NCBI GenBank assembly: GCA_002796025.1
Contig: PCVQ01000035.1
Span: 586-12,164 of the forward strand
DNA: 11,579 nt
From: Candidatus Peregrinibacteria bacterium CG11_big_fil_rev_8_21_14_0_20_46_8
Lineage (GTDB): Bacteria > Patescibacteriota > Gracilibacteria > UBA1369 > UM-FILTER-53-11
Direction: 5' to 3'
Position numbers and translations under genes: made by a program. Positions 1-6,146 of this stretch are shown in pieces. The notes under the pieces were generated by a model. That model did no database searches. It saw nothing but the letters and a program-made list of their open reading frames with translations, and was not told the origin of the DNA. Positions within the stretch are counted from its first letter, which is position 1. Every line of letters starts with the position of its first letter.

Positions 1-260
1 TCCCGCTTTTCCGGATGAGCGACAACATCCTTGCGCAAAAACCAAGTCAGCCCAAGATAAATCGGAAACATAACAATAAGTGTTGCGATACTGCCGCGGA
101 TTTGGCCACTATAATACGTGTAACGCTCCAAAACACTGGGAAACGCAATATCAACATACGCAAAAAGTAGCGCATTCAATGCAAATACACCCGCAAAGAG
201 CGCAATAATTGTAAGTAACCATAAAAAGAAGTCCCGAGATGTGGTGTGTGGTTTTTCCAT
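1..260 (-). CDS. DUF5671-type membrane protein, N-terminal part (runs off left edge)
   Basis: The reverse complement from the ATG at 258-260 reads MEKPHTTSRDFFLWLLTIIA and stays open to the window edge (86 complete codons). The opening pattern T-x-R-D-F-F-L-W-L, then Y-V-D-I-A-F-P, Y-Y-S-G-Q-I-R, and later H-P-E-K-R after an R-K-D, matches what I remember of the DUF5671 family, an integral membrane domain of unknown function that is frequent in CPR bacteria. Two hydrophobic helices are visible, roughly residues 11-35 and 58-76. The C-terminal part lies outside the window. The start is 15 bases downstream of the stop of the 306-residue gene on the same strand. No Shine-Dalgarno is present; a TAGACT -10-like hexamer (267-272) ends 6 bases before the ATG. 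Family assignment is from memory of the motif; function is unknown. Confidence 0.8.
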   Translation of the reverse strand, partial: MEKPHTTSRDFFLWLLTIIALFAGVFALNALLFAYVDIAFPSVLERYTYYSGQIRGSIATLIVMFPIYLGLTWFLRKDVVAHPEKR

Positions 261-266
261 GAGAAT

Positions 267-285
267 AGTCTAGCACTACTCTAGA
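267..285 (-). promoter_or_regulatory. Possible near-leaderless promoter with inverted repeat before the DUF5671 gene
   Basis: On the minus strand TAGACT (267-272) sits 6 bases upstream of the ATG, with a weak -35 candidate TTCCCA 17 bases further upstream (290-295). A 5-base inverted repeat, TCTAG at 269-273 and CTAGA at 281-285, overlaps the -10 and could be a small operator. Both hexamers match the sigma-70 consensus at only 4 of 6 positions, so this is tentative. Confidence 0.25.
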
Positions 286-1196
286 GACATGGGAACGGGG
301 CCCGGCACAGAAGAGGCCCGAACTGCTCTGGGCGTTTGAGGTTCATCAGAGTGAAATAATATGCCGGCACCTGCGAGACGCCTCAAAGCCTCCTGCCGGA
401 CGCGCGATAACGCATGACTATGGAGATGTTCGGCCGGAGCTGGTGCTTCGTTCCCAAATACAAAATCACTAATCCTTACAAGACTTTCATGCATCTCATC
501 AACAATATCCTGTGGAGGACCTGCAATATTCTCTATTTCTTCAAGACGCTCAGCGTAAGCCGAACGCAATTTTATAAGATCAGGAATATCTTTTTCAACT
601 GAAGGGTTACAATTACTAATTATTTTGTCTATTTCCACAAGAAGACCCCTCATATAACAAGCCAGCCCTTCGAAACTAAATAGCTGCGTTCTATCTAAAT
701 GTCCCAAACTCTGGGGCAAATCACGCGGACTATTCATATGATAACCAGCAATAACAACACGGCTCAATTTCCAAGCTAAAGAAAGCTCATCATCAGTTGC
801 GAGCGCTTGGTATAAATAATTCAAAACAGCAAAAGGATTACAGCGTTTAATCTCTTTGCAAATCAATGCAAACTCTTCTTCTGTAGAGCGTCCGGAGGTA
901 AAGCTATCGCGCATGCACTGAATTTCATGTTGTGCTATTCCATAACGCTGCTCTGCAGCAAGCCAATAACGATAGAGACTTTCATTAGAGATTCCGAGCA
1001 ATTTTGCAAGTACTGCAACACCAGGATTTTCCTCAATCAACCCATCATGACGCACCCAAATTTCTACAGTGCGACGGTGTATATCTGGTAAATAGGTATC
1101 TTCTATTTGACGCAAGCGAAGACGATCTTCACCTGCACTAACCTCATTTTTTGCCCCGCTCGATTCAAAATCGTGCGCTTGATTTATAGTTTTCAT
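276..1196 (-). CDS. Hypothetical protein, 306 aa, possible helix-turn-helix
   Basis: I do not recognise this protein as a whole. Residues about 57-80 (NPGVAVLAKLLGISNESLYR and on) have the spacing of a helix-turn-helix: A-x-L-L-G-I-S as first helix and turn, then S-L-Y-R-Y-W as recognition helix. The rest is mainly alpha-helical and charged; residues 205-225 (LIKLRSAYAERLEEIENIAG) could be a short coiled coil, and the last 25 residues are Pro-rich and probably disordered. There is no signal peptide or membrane segment, so it is likely cytosolic. It is divergent from the aminotransferase gene, with a good promoter of its own at 1210-1239. From the possible HTH and the divergent position I infer, weakly, a regulator of the aminotransferase/ATP-grasp pair. 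It is real because the frame is open for 306 codons and a promoter precedes it. Confidence 0.75.
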   Translation of the reverse strand: MKTINQAHDFESSGAKNEVSAGEDRLRLRQIEDTYLPDIHRRTVEIWVRHDGLIEENPGVAVLAKLLGISNESLYRYWLAAEQRYGIAQHEIQCMRDSFTSGRSTEEEFALICKEIKRCNPFAVLNYLYQALATDDELSLAWKLSRVVIAGYHMNSPRDLPQSLGHLDRTQLFSFEGLACYMRGLLVEIDKIISNCNPSVEKDIPDLIKLRSAYAERLEEIENIAGPPQDIVDEMHESLVRISDFVFGNEAPAPAEHLHSHALSRVRQEALRRLAGAGILFHSDEPQTPRAVRASSVPGPVPMSLE

Positions 1197-1209
1197 AATG
1201 CGAAAGGGA

Positions 1210-1239
1210 TTTTTACAGAAAAAGCACCGCTACTGTCAA
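1210..1239 (-). promoter_or_regulatory. Sigma-70-like promoter for the 306-aa gene
   Basis: On the minus strand a perfect -35 TTGACA (1234-1239), an 18-base spacer and a -10 TAAAAA (1210-1215, 4 of 6 matches) lie just before the ATG at 1196. The predicted leader is only about 5-7 bases and lacks a Shine-Dalgarno. The promoter would lie inside the aminotransferase reading frame if that gene began at 1198, which supports the later start at 1309. Confidence 0.55.
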
Positions 1240-1271
1240 GCTAAACTTAAACGAGAAGTCGGAAGCTTAAT

Positions 1272-1300
1272 TTGTCGAGAGCTGCTTCTTCCTGTAAACT
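1272..1300 (+). promoter_or_regulatory. Possible promoter for the aminotransferase/ATP-grasp pair
   Basis: TTGTCG (1272-1277), a 17-base spacer and TAAACT (1295-1300) lie 8 bases before the ATG at 1309. Each hexamer matches 4 of 6 consensus positions. With the minus-strand promoter at 1210-1239 this makes a compact divergent control region of about 110 bases. Transcription from here would give a nearly leaderless message. Confidence 0.35.
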
Positions 1301-1308
1301 CAATCTCC

Positions 1309-3000
1309 ATGAAAATTTATTCTGGACCAGAAAAGCGAAGAGATGGCGAAAAGAGAACAGAAATCCTTAGAAAATCTCCCGATTTCTTTGCACAAGCAGT
1401 TACGCAAAGAATCCGGCAAGAAATTATGGAAGGCGCTACACGCATCGTGTTATCGGCCGATATAACTGACACAGGTTTGACGAGCACCGAGTTTGCAACA
1501 ATGCTCCGAAATATTCGAGATACGGTTTTTGCCCCTTTTGGATATCTGATGACATTTCATCGAAAATTTGTGCCTGGTGGCGAGCATGCAGAAAGTACGG
1601 CACCGGATATTGGAGGAGTTCCCTATCCTGCTGCAACATTAAATTTACAGTACGAAAACCCTACTCTCATTACAAAACAAAAAATACCAATAGACCCGGC
1701 AGAGCTGCACCATATTGAGCTGAGAAAACTGCCGCACGGACTTGGGCCCGCCCTGCAACCACATACCTCAATGTACGAAAAGCTCCAGGTAGAAGGCAAA
1801 CTTGGTTTTGGACATCCAGAAACCGGCCTCATACATGCCTACAATATGGTCGTTGCATCGAGCACAGATGGTGCAGAATACGATATGTGGACAGTGCCTT
1901 TATCCGAACTCTCGGTGCATCCGAACATGCAGGCACTGCACTATGGCGGCTCACTTTTTGAGGGCATGAGTGCAGAATGGGGAAAAGATGGTAACTGCTA
2001 TGTTTTTGGAATTCAAAATCATTGGGAGCGTTATGCAAGAGGCTGCAAACGCCTCGGTATTACTCCGCTACCATTTAAAAAATTTGAAGAGGTGATCGTC
2101 ACAATTGTGCAGCAAAATGTTGCAATGATTCCGCCCAATGGAAGGCTTTATTTGCGGCCCCATGCAGCAGATTCGGGCCCTCAAATGCGGGTAGGCAATT
2201 CTCATAGCTCTGCATTCTATGTCGAGGTAACGCCGGTCGGTTCTGCTGAGAGTTACTTTGGTGAGGTTGAGAAGAACGAAAATGGCCATGTAAAAGGAAA
2301 GGGGCTTATTGTTCCCACAACACAAGTTCGAAGCACTCCCGGGTTGGGGGGCTATACAAAAGTTGTCGGTAATTATGCTCTTACAACGGTCCTTATTCGC
2401 GAAGCAAAAAAGCTCAATATTGGAACCGAGCGAGAACCCCATCATCCTGTAGGAGTACTCTTTGCAAATACGCTTATTCAAGACAAATCACCGGCAGAAA
2501 TGCGAGCAGTAGAGATTAAAGAGACGAACGCATCGAATGTCATCTTCTTTCAAAAAATTGATGACGAACGCTGGCGTCTTATTACGCCAAGCCGCAAAGC
2601 GGGGGATATTCTTCCCGGCAATCAATTGGCACTTATTATAGAAATGGCACAGCGCCGCGGCTGGGAAGTTGAGGAGCGTCCGGTAACCCTAGGCGAAATT
2701 ATGGACGGTGCATTTGATGCAGCAGCAAATTGCGGAACCGCTTCCGTAATATCACCATTCGACTGGATACAACTCGCCGAATTCAGACGCGAATCTGATG
2801 CGCCGGATAGCGATTGGCGCGCAGAGTTAATAATAGGAACACAGTACAAAATTCGCGAACAAGATAAAATAGATAACGAGTCGATTCCCCCACCGGTAAA
2901 AATCCTCCTTGGCGACGTTCTTGCAGTAAAAAGCGCACGAAGCAGCGAAGAAGATACAAAACGCTACCTTACAAAGGTGCCCGGTATCCGAAAAAAATAA
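1309..3000 (+). CDS. Branched-chain-aminotransferase-like fold-type IV PLP enzyme with N-terminal extension
   Basis: With the start at 1309 the protein has 563 residues, against about 300-365 for usual BCATs. Residues ~150-548 align with class IV aminotransferases: LHYGGSLFEGMSA (210-222), phosphate-contacting Arg in H-W-E-R (R241), RLYLRPHAADSGPQM (279-293), the Schiff-base lysine in GGYTKVVGNYA (K351), the pyridine-nitrogen Glu of E-T-N-A-S-N (E405) and C-G-T-A (475-478). It should transfer an amino group between glutamate and a branched-chain or related keto acid in the cytosol. Two oddities: residues 1 to ~145 match no family I recognise, and the usual LPG-(I/V)-T-R phosphate loop is LPGNQ (435-439). 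The frame is open from 1198 (600 aa), but that start abuts the divergent ATG and contains the opposing promoter. It is followed after 61 bases by the ATP-grasp gene. Substrate is uncertain; ilvE is not assigned for that reason. Confidence 0.85.
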   Translation: MKIYSGPEKRRDGEKRTEILRKSPDFFAQAVTQRIRQEIMEGATRIVLSADITDTGLTSTEFATMLRNIRDTVFAPFGYLMTFHRKFVPGGEHAESTAPDIGGVPYPAATLNLQYENPTLITKQKIPIDPAELHHIELRKLPHGLGPALQPHTSMYEKLQVEGKLGFGHPETGLIHAYNMVVASSTDGAEYDMWTVPLSELSVHPNMQALHYGGSLFEGMSAEWGKDGNCYVFGIQNHWERYARGCKRLGITPLPFKKFEEVIVTIVQQNVAMIPPNGRLYLRPHAADSGPQMRVGNSHSSAFYVEVTPVGSAESYFGEVEKNENGHVKGKGLIVPTTQVRSTPGLGGYTKVVGNYALTTVLIREAKKLNIGTEREPHHPVGVLFANTLIQDKSPAEMRAVEIKETNASNVIFFQKIDDERWRLITPSRKAGDILPGNQLALIIEMAQRRGWEVEERPVTLGEIMDGAFDAAANCGTASVISPFDWIQLAEFRRESDAPDSDWRAELIIGTQYKIREQDKIDNESIPPPVKILLGDVLAVKSARSSEEDTKRYLTKVPGIRKK

Positions 3001-3034
3001 TTCACTTGCTCAGAAATCCTCCATTCGTGCACAA

Positions 3035-3058
3035 TATGATTCTTCCTAATCATTTTTA
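3035..3058 (+). promoter_or_regulatory. Inverted repeat between aminotransferase and ATP-grasp genes
   Basis: ATGATT (3036-3041) and AATCAT (3048-3053) form a perfect 6-base inverted repeat around a 6-base loop, followed by TTTTTATAT and then the ATP-grasp ATG. It could be a weak attenuator or an operator; TATGAT (3035-3040) within it also resembles a -10 box, but no -35 sits at the right distance. The stem is AT-rich, so a working terminator is doubtful. Confidence 0.25.
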
Positions 3059-3061
3059 TAT

Positions 3062-3913
3062 ATGCCAGCAAATGTAATAACTAGTACTGCTGTCCAAACT
3101 CCTCCCATTCCCGAAATCCTTCAATATCTTATACAAGCCTGCGAACGCTTCGGATACACCTGGCGAGTAATTGATACCCACTCACAAAACCTGCTTGAAA
3201 TCTCTAATGGTAAAAAAAGTTTTGTCTCGACAAATCGCTATGCCACATATCCTTTAAATCAACACAATAGCGCAACGCTTGTACATGACAAAGCTTGGAG
3301 CGGCATGTATCTCGCAGAACTTGGATATAAAACACCACGAGGGGATTTTTTCTTTTTGCATGAAAAACATCGCGAACGGCGTGCCGACGGCCGCGAACGC
3401 AGTGATGCATTTCGCTTTGCCAAAGAATTGGGATATCCGATTTTCGTTAAACCGCACGATAGTAGCCTAGGACGATTTGCTGAAACTATTCACAATGATG
3501 AGATGTTAGCAGCGCATCTCGATACAATTGCCGAAGTTAGCAAAATTGCAATGATTCAGGAAAATATAGAATTCCCCGAATATCGCGTATTTGTTTTAGA
3601 TGGCGAAGTTGAATTCTGTTATCGCAAAACAAAACCATGGTTAGAAGAGGGCAAAATGCATCGCGAGTATTCTGAGTATTCAGAACAACCTCCAGAAGCA
3701 CTTGTAGTTTGGGCGCGCACGCTTGTAGAAAGGCTTAACTTAAGAATATGCGGCATCGATCTTTTTGCACCGCAAACTCTCGCAAATCCCGATGATTTTA
3801 TAGTTATTGAACTGAACGACAATCCCGCTCTCCGCGGCCTGCTGCAGTTCGACAAAGGAGAAAAAGCGATGGAAGTCTGGGGCAAGATATTGCGCAAATA
3901 TTTTGAAGAATGA
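3062..3913 (+). CDS. ATP-grasp carboxylate-amine ligase
   Basis: A 283-residue protein with the ordered marks of an ATP-grasp fold. D-K at 76-77 in H-D-K-A-W-S-G-M-Y-L-A-E-L-G-Y-K-T-P is the usual pre-grasp signature. PIFVKPHDSSLGR (126-138) supplies the ATP-phosphate lysine (K130) and glycine loop; M-I-Q-E-N (164-168) is the adenine hinge; E-Y-R-V-F-V-L-D-G-E-V (173-183) follows. D233 in GIDLF and E250/N252 in IELNDNP are the metal ligands. The family joins a carboxylate, through an acyl phosphate, to an amine; the order resembles RimK, cyanophycin-synthetase and glutathione-synthetase types. No signal peptide, so cytosolic. The gene follows the aminotransferase on the same strand, so I infer that it may ligate a product of that enzyme or an amino acid. 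Exact substrates cannot be read from sequence. Confidence 0.88.
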   Translation: MPANVITSTAVQTPPIPEILQYLIQACERFGYTWRVIDTHSQNLLEISNGKKSFVSTNRYATYPLNQHNSATLVHDKAWSGMYLAELGYKTPRGDFFFLHEKHRERRADGRERSDAFRFAKELGYPIFVKPHDSSLGRFAETIHNDEMLAAHLDTIAEVSKIAMIQENIEFPEYRVFVLDGEVEFCYRKTKPWLEEGKMHREYSEYSEQPPEALVVWARTLVERLNLRICGIDLFAPQTLANPDDFIVIELNDNPALRGLLQFDKGEKAMEVWGKILRKYFEE

Positions 3914-3927
3914 AAAGACATATGTTG

Positions 3928-3970
3928 AAAAACAAAACGAGCTGATTGGATCCCCCATCCAAAACAGCCC
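3928..3970 (-). terminator. Intrinsic terminator of the ECF sigma operon
   Basis: Reading the minus strand, GGGCTG (3965-3970) pairs with CAGCTC (3939-3944, one G-U), then TTGGAT pairs with ATCCAA (3957-3962 with 3946-3951) around a G5 loop, followed by GTTTTGTTTTT (3928-3938). The U-tract is on the minus side only, so it ends the repeat-protein transcript; the convergent ATP-grasp gene has no clear terminator of its own. Confidence 0.75.
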
Positions 3971-3985
3971 GCCCTGTTCTCTTCA

Positions 3986-4657
3986 TTACCGCCGCATCAT
4001 GTGCGGTCCTTTTTCACTGTGCGTTTGAATTTTTTCAACCAACGCTTCATCTTCAGAGGTTATTATCAGACGAAGCCCGTTATCGATTACTTCTCGCACC
4101 ACATCTATATTTTCGTGCTCCGGCATTTTTGAAAATCGTGAATCCTCTGACCGCAACACTTCCAAGGCCTCTGTATTTTCAGTCGTAATCTCAATAACAA
4201 CACCGTCATCGATTTTCGTTACATTGTGTTCAATTTGACCCGCAAAAGGATGCATTCTGCCTCCTCTGCGCATGCCGCGCGGCCCCTTACTACTGCGTGA
4301 CTGAATCTTTTCCACCACATCGGCATCATCAGAGGTTATCGTTACTCGCACACCGTTATCTAAATTTTCACTAGAAACGCTTACCGAGTCATCTTTTGGA
4401 GCATGCGGCTTCTTCGATTGAATTTTTTCGACTACTTTGGAATCGTCGCTGGTTATGTCAATTGCAATACCGTTATCTAACTGCGTTATCTCATGATTGA
4501 CGGCTCCGCCTACCCCGGCTCCGCCAAAATGCGCGCCGACGGCGACCGGCACAATTACTGCGGCCATCAGAGCCATCCCGCCTAAAAATGAAATTGTCCG
4601 CGGCGCCCGTGCTGATGCCGCAGAAATATTTGATGATTTTTTTTGCTGTTTTTTCAT
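3986..4657 (-). CDS. Membrane-anchored extracytoplasmic protein with four ~27-residue repeats
   Basis: I do not recognise a named family. The ATG at 4657 gives 223 residues; the frame extends only to a TTG three codons earlier. A basic N-terminus is followed by one hydrophobic helix (~23-43), an anchor or uncleaved signal, placing the rest outside the membrane. Four imperfect repeats follow at about 54-81, 94-120, 144-170 and 185-212, with consensus (I/L)-D-N-G-(V/I)-x-(V/I)-x-I-T-S-(D/E)-D-x-x-x-V-E-K-I-Q-(S/T). The third is most diverged (D-D-G-V-V-I-E-I-T-T-E-N). Linkers are rich in Pro, Lys/Arg, His and Met, and the tail reads KGPHMMRR. Each repeat looks like a beta hairpin plus helix. 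It is last in an operon with an ECF sigma factor and a membrane protein, so it may be a sensor, ligand-binding or envelope-structural protein. Confidence 0.85.
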   Translation of the reverse strand: MKKQQKKSSNISAASARAPRTISFLGGMALMAAVIVPVAVGAHFGGAGVGGAVNHEITQLDNGIAIDITSDDSKVVEKIQSKKPHAPKDDSVSVSSENLDNGVRVTITSDDADVVEKIQSRSSKGPRGMRRGGRMHPFAGQIEHNVTKIDDGVVIEITTENTEALEVLRSEDSRFSKMPEHENIDVVREVIDNGLRLIITSEDEALVEKIQTHSEKGPHMMRR

Positions 4658-4699
4658 AACATACAAATTAAGAATATATTTGTTGAGAAAAGGGCGCCC

Positions 4700-5452
4700 T
4701 CAATATCTGGTACGCGGCGGAACAAATATTTCTTTCAACATCACATGCGGCGGGTGGTGCGGCGGCCTCCACGAAGAAATAATCTCGGCCTCAAAACGAT
4801 TACCTAACTGTGCAACACCAAGAATGCGAACCCGCTCACCCTGAATCAATTGCAATGGCCCGCGGCGCTCTGCCTGCGCATAGAGAATCTGCCATCGGCT
4901 GCCGCCAAAATCATCCAGAAGCAACAGCGCATCACTTTCAACTGAAATAATCACACCAGATAAACGCCCTTGCTGCGGCTGAGACCACACACGCTCACGC
5001 CTTATTTCAACGCCCTTATATTGAGGCAGAGCACGACGCACAAAATTCTCTGTACGCTCAGCGGCACCGGCGGCATACAAGATGCCGCCAAGTACAAAAC
5101 TCACCGCAAGATTAATAAAAATCAAGCGTATCACAGAAAATTTATACCCCCTCTTTGTATGATGCAAACCAGTTATAGCAGCAATGATAAAAATCAAAAA
5201 AGCGATAACCCAAATGAGAGGAATCATATGCAAGATGGCGGGAAGCCGTACGCCCGCACGATACACCAGGGAAAAATCGATTTCAAAAATTGCAAAGAGC
5301 GTCAAACCAACAGCTTTTGCGCCAAACAGTGCAGCTAGCCCAAAAAGCAGCCAAAATGCTCCATTCTTGAGCACAAAGTGCCAGCGCGGACGCGGCTCAA
5401 GCTTCTGCTTCTTAATCTTTTCCAAGACTGATTGGGCAAGTTTTTTAGACAT
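4700..5452 (-). CDS. Three-helix membrane protein, candidate anti-sigma partner
   Basis: The start at 5452 (MSKKLAQSVLEKIKK) gives 250 residues; a longer frame reaches a GTG at 5521 but runs into the sigma gene. The cytosolic N-terminus carries E-P-R-P-R-W-H-F-V-L-K-N (19-30) just before the first membrane helix, a motif I associate with membrane proteins encoded beside ECF sigma factors in CPR genomes. Helices lie at about 31-56, 73-96 and 106-130. The C-terminal 120 residues are probably outside and contain a beta-rich stretch with S-G-V-I-I-S-V-E-S-D (165-174) and G-E-R-V-R-I-L-G-V-A (205-214), OB-fold-like in rhythm, ending in a His/Pro segment (P-P-H-H-P-P-H). It starts 16 bases after the sigma stop. 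The anti-sigma role is inferred from position and topology; no classical zinc-binding anti-sigma motif is present. Confidence 0.82.
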   Translation of the reverse strand: MSKKLAQSVLEKIKKQKLEPRPRWHFVLKNGAFWLLFGLAALFGAKAVGLTLFAIFEIDFSLVYRAGVRLPAILHMIPLIWVIAFLIFIIAAITGLHHTKRGYKFSVIRLIFINLAVSFVLGGILYAAGAAERTENFVRRALPQYKGVEIRRERVWSQPQQGRLSGVIISVESDALLLLDDFGGSRWQILYAQAERRGPLQLIQGERVRILGVAQLGNRFEAEIISSWRPPHHPPHVMLKEIFVPPRTRY

Positions 5453-5468
5453 AATAACGAGGATAAAA

Positions 5469-6098
5469 TTATAGTGCGATTTTGTAATCGTGAGCCAGCT
5501 GTTTAAACTGCTGCTTTGCACGGTTAATCAATGTTGCAACTGTTCCCATCGGTTTTTTTAAAATATCGGATATCTCTTCGTAGCTGCGATCTTCAAAAAA
5601 TTTCAAAACCAAAACATCGCAGTACTGCTCCGGAAGCTGCTGCAAAAGATTCTGTATAACCGCATTTCTCTGCGTTTTTGCAATTTCATCCTGAAGATGC
5701 AGTTCCGAAGGCAAAGAGTTATAGAGATCTTCATCGAGATGTAATTGTCTATCCATACCGCGCACCTGATGCTTTCTAAAATGCGAAATTGTCTCATTAT
5801 GAGCAATACGGTACAACCAGCTGGAAAACTTTAAACCGCCGTCAAAATCGCGCAAATTCTTCCAAGTTTTTAAAAATACCTCCTGTACAATCTCTTCCGC
5901 CTCTGCCTCAGAAAATGAGGAGATGCGCAGCACATATCTGAGCAGCTGCCGCTCATAACGCGCCATCAAGGGCTCAAAGTACTCAACATCTTCCAATGCA
6001 AGCTTAACCAGCTGTACATCGTCCAGTTGTTCGGGGGATATTGCCGTCATGGCGAAAGTAGTATACGCGAAAGCTTCTAAATCTCTTTCGAAATTCAT
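5469..6098 (-). CDS. ECF-type RNA polymerase sigma-70 factor
   Basis: A 209-residue two-domain sigma factor. Region 2 spans ~30-108 and shows E-E-I-V-Q-E-V-F-L-K-T-W (68-79) and F-S-S-W-L-Y-R-I-A-H-N (91-101), the typical core-binding and -10 recognition helices. A linker follows, then region 4 at ~141-200 with L-P-E-Q-Y (155-159) and the helix-turn-helix S-Y-E-E-I-S-D-I-L through G-T-V-A-T-L-I-N-R-A-K. There is no region 1 or 3, as in group 4 (ECF) factors. It would direct polymerase to a small regulon, probably including its own operon. Two starts are possible: ATG at 6098, or ATG at 6050 (residue 17), which is closer to usual ECF length and has TATACT nine bases upstream. A membrane protein and a repeat protein follow on the same strand. 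Confidence 0.93.
   Translation of the reverse strand: MNFERDLEAFAYTTFAMTAISPEQLDDVQLVKLALEDVEYFEPLMARYERQLLRYVLRISSFSEAEAEEIVQEVFLKTWKNLRDFDGGLKFSSWLYRIAHNETISHFRKHQVRGMDRQLHLDEDLYNSLPSELHLQDEIAKTQRNAVIQNLLQQLPEQYCDVLVLKFFEDRSYEEISDILKKPMGTVATLINRAKQQFKQLAHDYKIAL
6060..6065 (-). promoter_or_regulatory. Possible -10 box for a shorter sigma-factor start
   Basis: TATACT on the minus strand ends 9 bases before the internal in-frame ATG at 6050. If used, the transcript would start within a few bases of that ATG. No -35 hexamer is recognisable 16-18 bases upstream, which weakens the case, although the same TATACT-to-ATG arrangement is seen at csoR. Confidence 0.2.
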
Positions 6099-6110
6099 TG
6101 TGTAGAAGAA

Positions 6111-6143
6111 CGATGGGGCGCTACCCCGGGTAACACCCCATCG
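6111..6143 (-). terminator. Hairpin between DUF302 gene and sigma gene
   Basis: CGATGGGG (6111-6118) pairs with CCCCATCG (6136-6143), a perfect 8-base GC-rich stem, and a smaller inner stem TACC/GGTA lies in the loop. On the minus strand it begins 3 bases beyond the DUF302 stop and is followed by TTCTTCT, a poor U-tract. It probably ends or attenuates the copper-island transcript; because the sigma ATG at 6098 is only 12 bases further, it could also form the leader structure of the sigma message. Confidence 0.6.
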
Positions 6144-6146
6144 AAT

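Noticed and set aside
1198..1308. Upstream start of the aminotransferase at 1198 (600 aa)
   Set aside because: It is separated from the divergent ATG by one base, contains the opposing TTGACA promoter, and its first 37 residues are basic and featureless; ATG at 1309 is preceded by a promoter-like sequence.
2068..2481. Minus-strand 137-aa frame inside the aminotransferase gene
   Set aside because: Shadow of a gene with clear family motifs on the other strand; its translation is Cys/Arg-rich noise without domain pattern.
3946..4188. Plus-strand 80-aa frame after the ATP-grasp gene
   Set aside because: It crosses the minus-strand terminator and the repeat-protein coding region and has no recognisable features.
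4681..4701. Palindromic GGGCGCCC flanked by TTGAG/CTCAA between the membrane and repeat genes as terminator
   Set aside because: The GGGCGCCC core has no loop and the outer stem is only 5 bases with an 11-base loop; the genes are probably co-transcribed.
5453..5521. Longer start of the membrane protein (GTG at 5521)
   Set aside because: It would overlap the sigma gene by about 50 bases and add residues without resemblance to the family entry motif; ATG at 5452 fits better.
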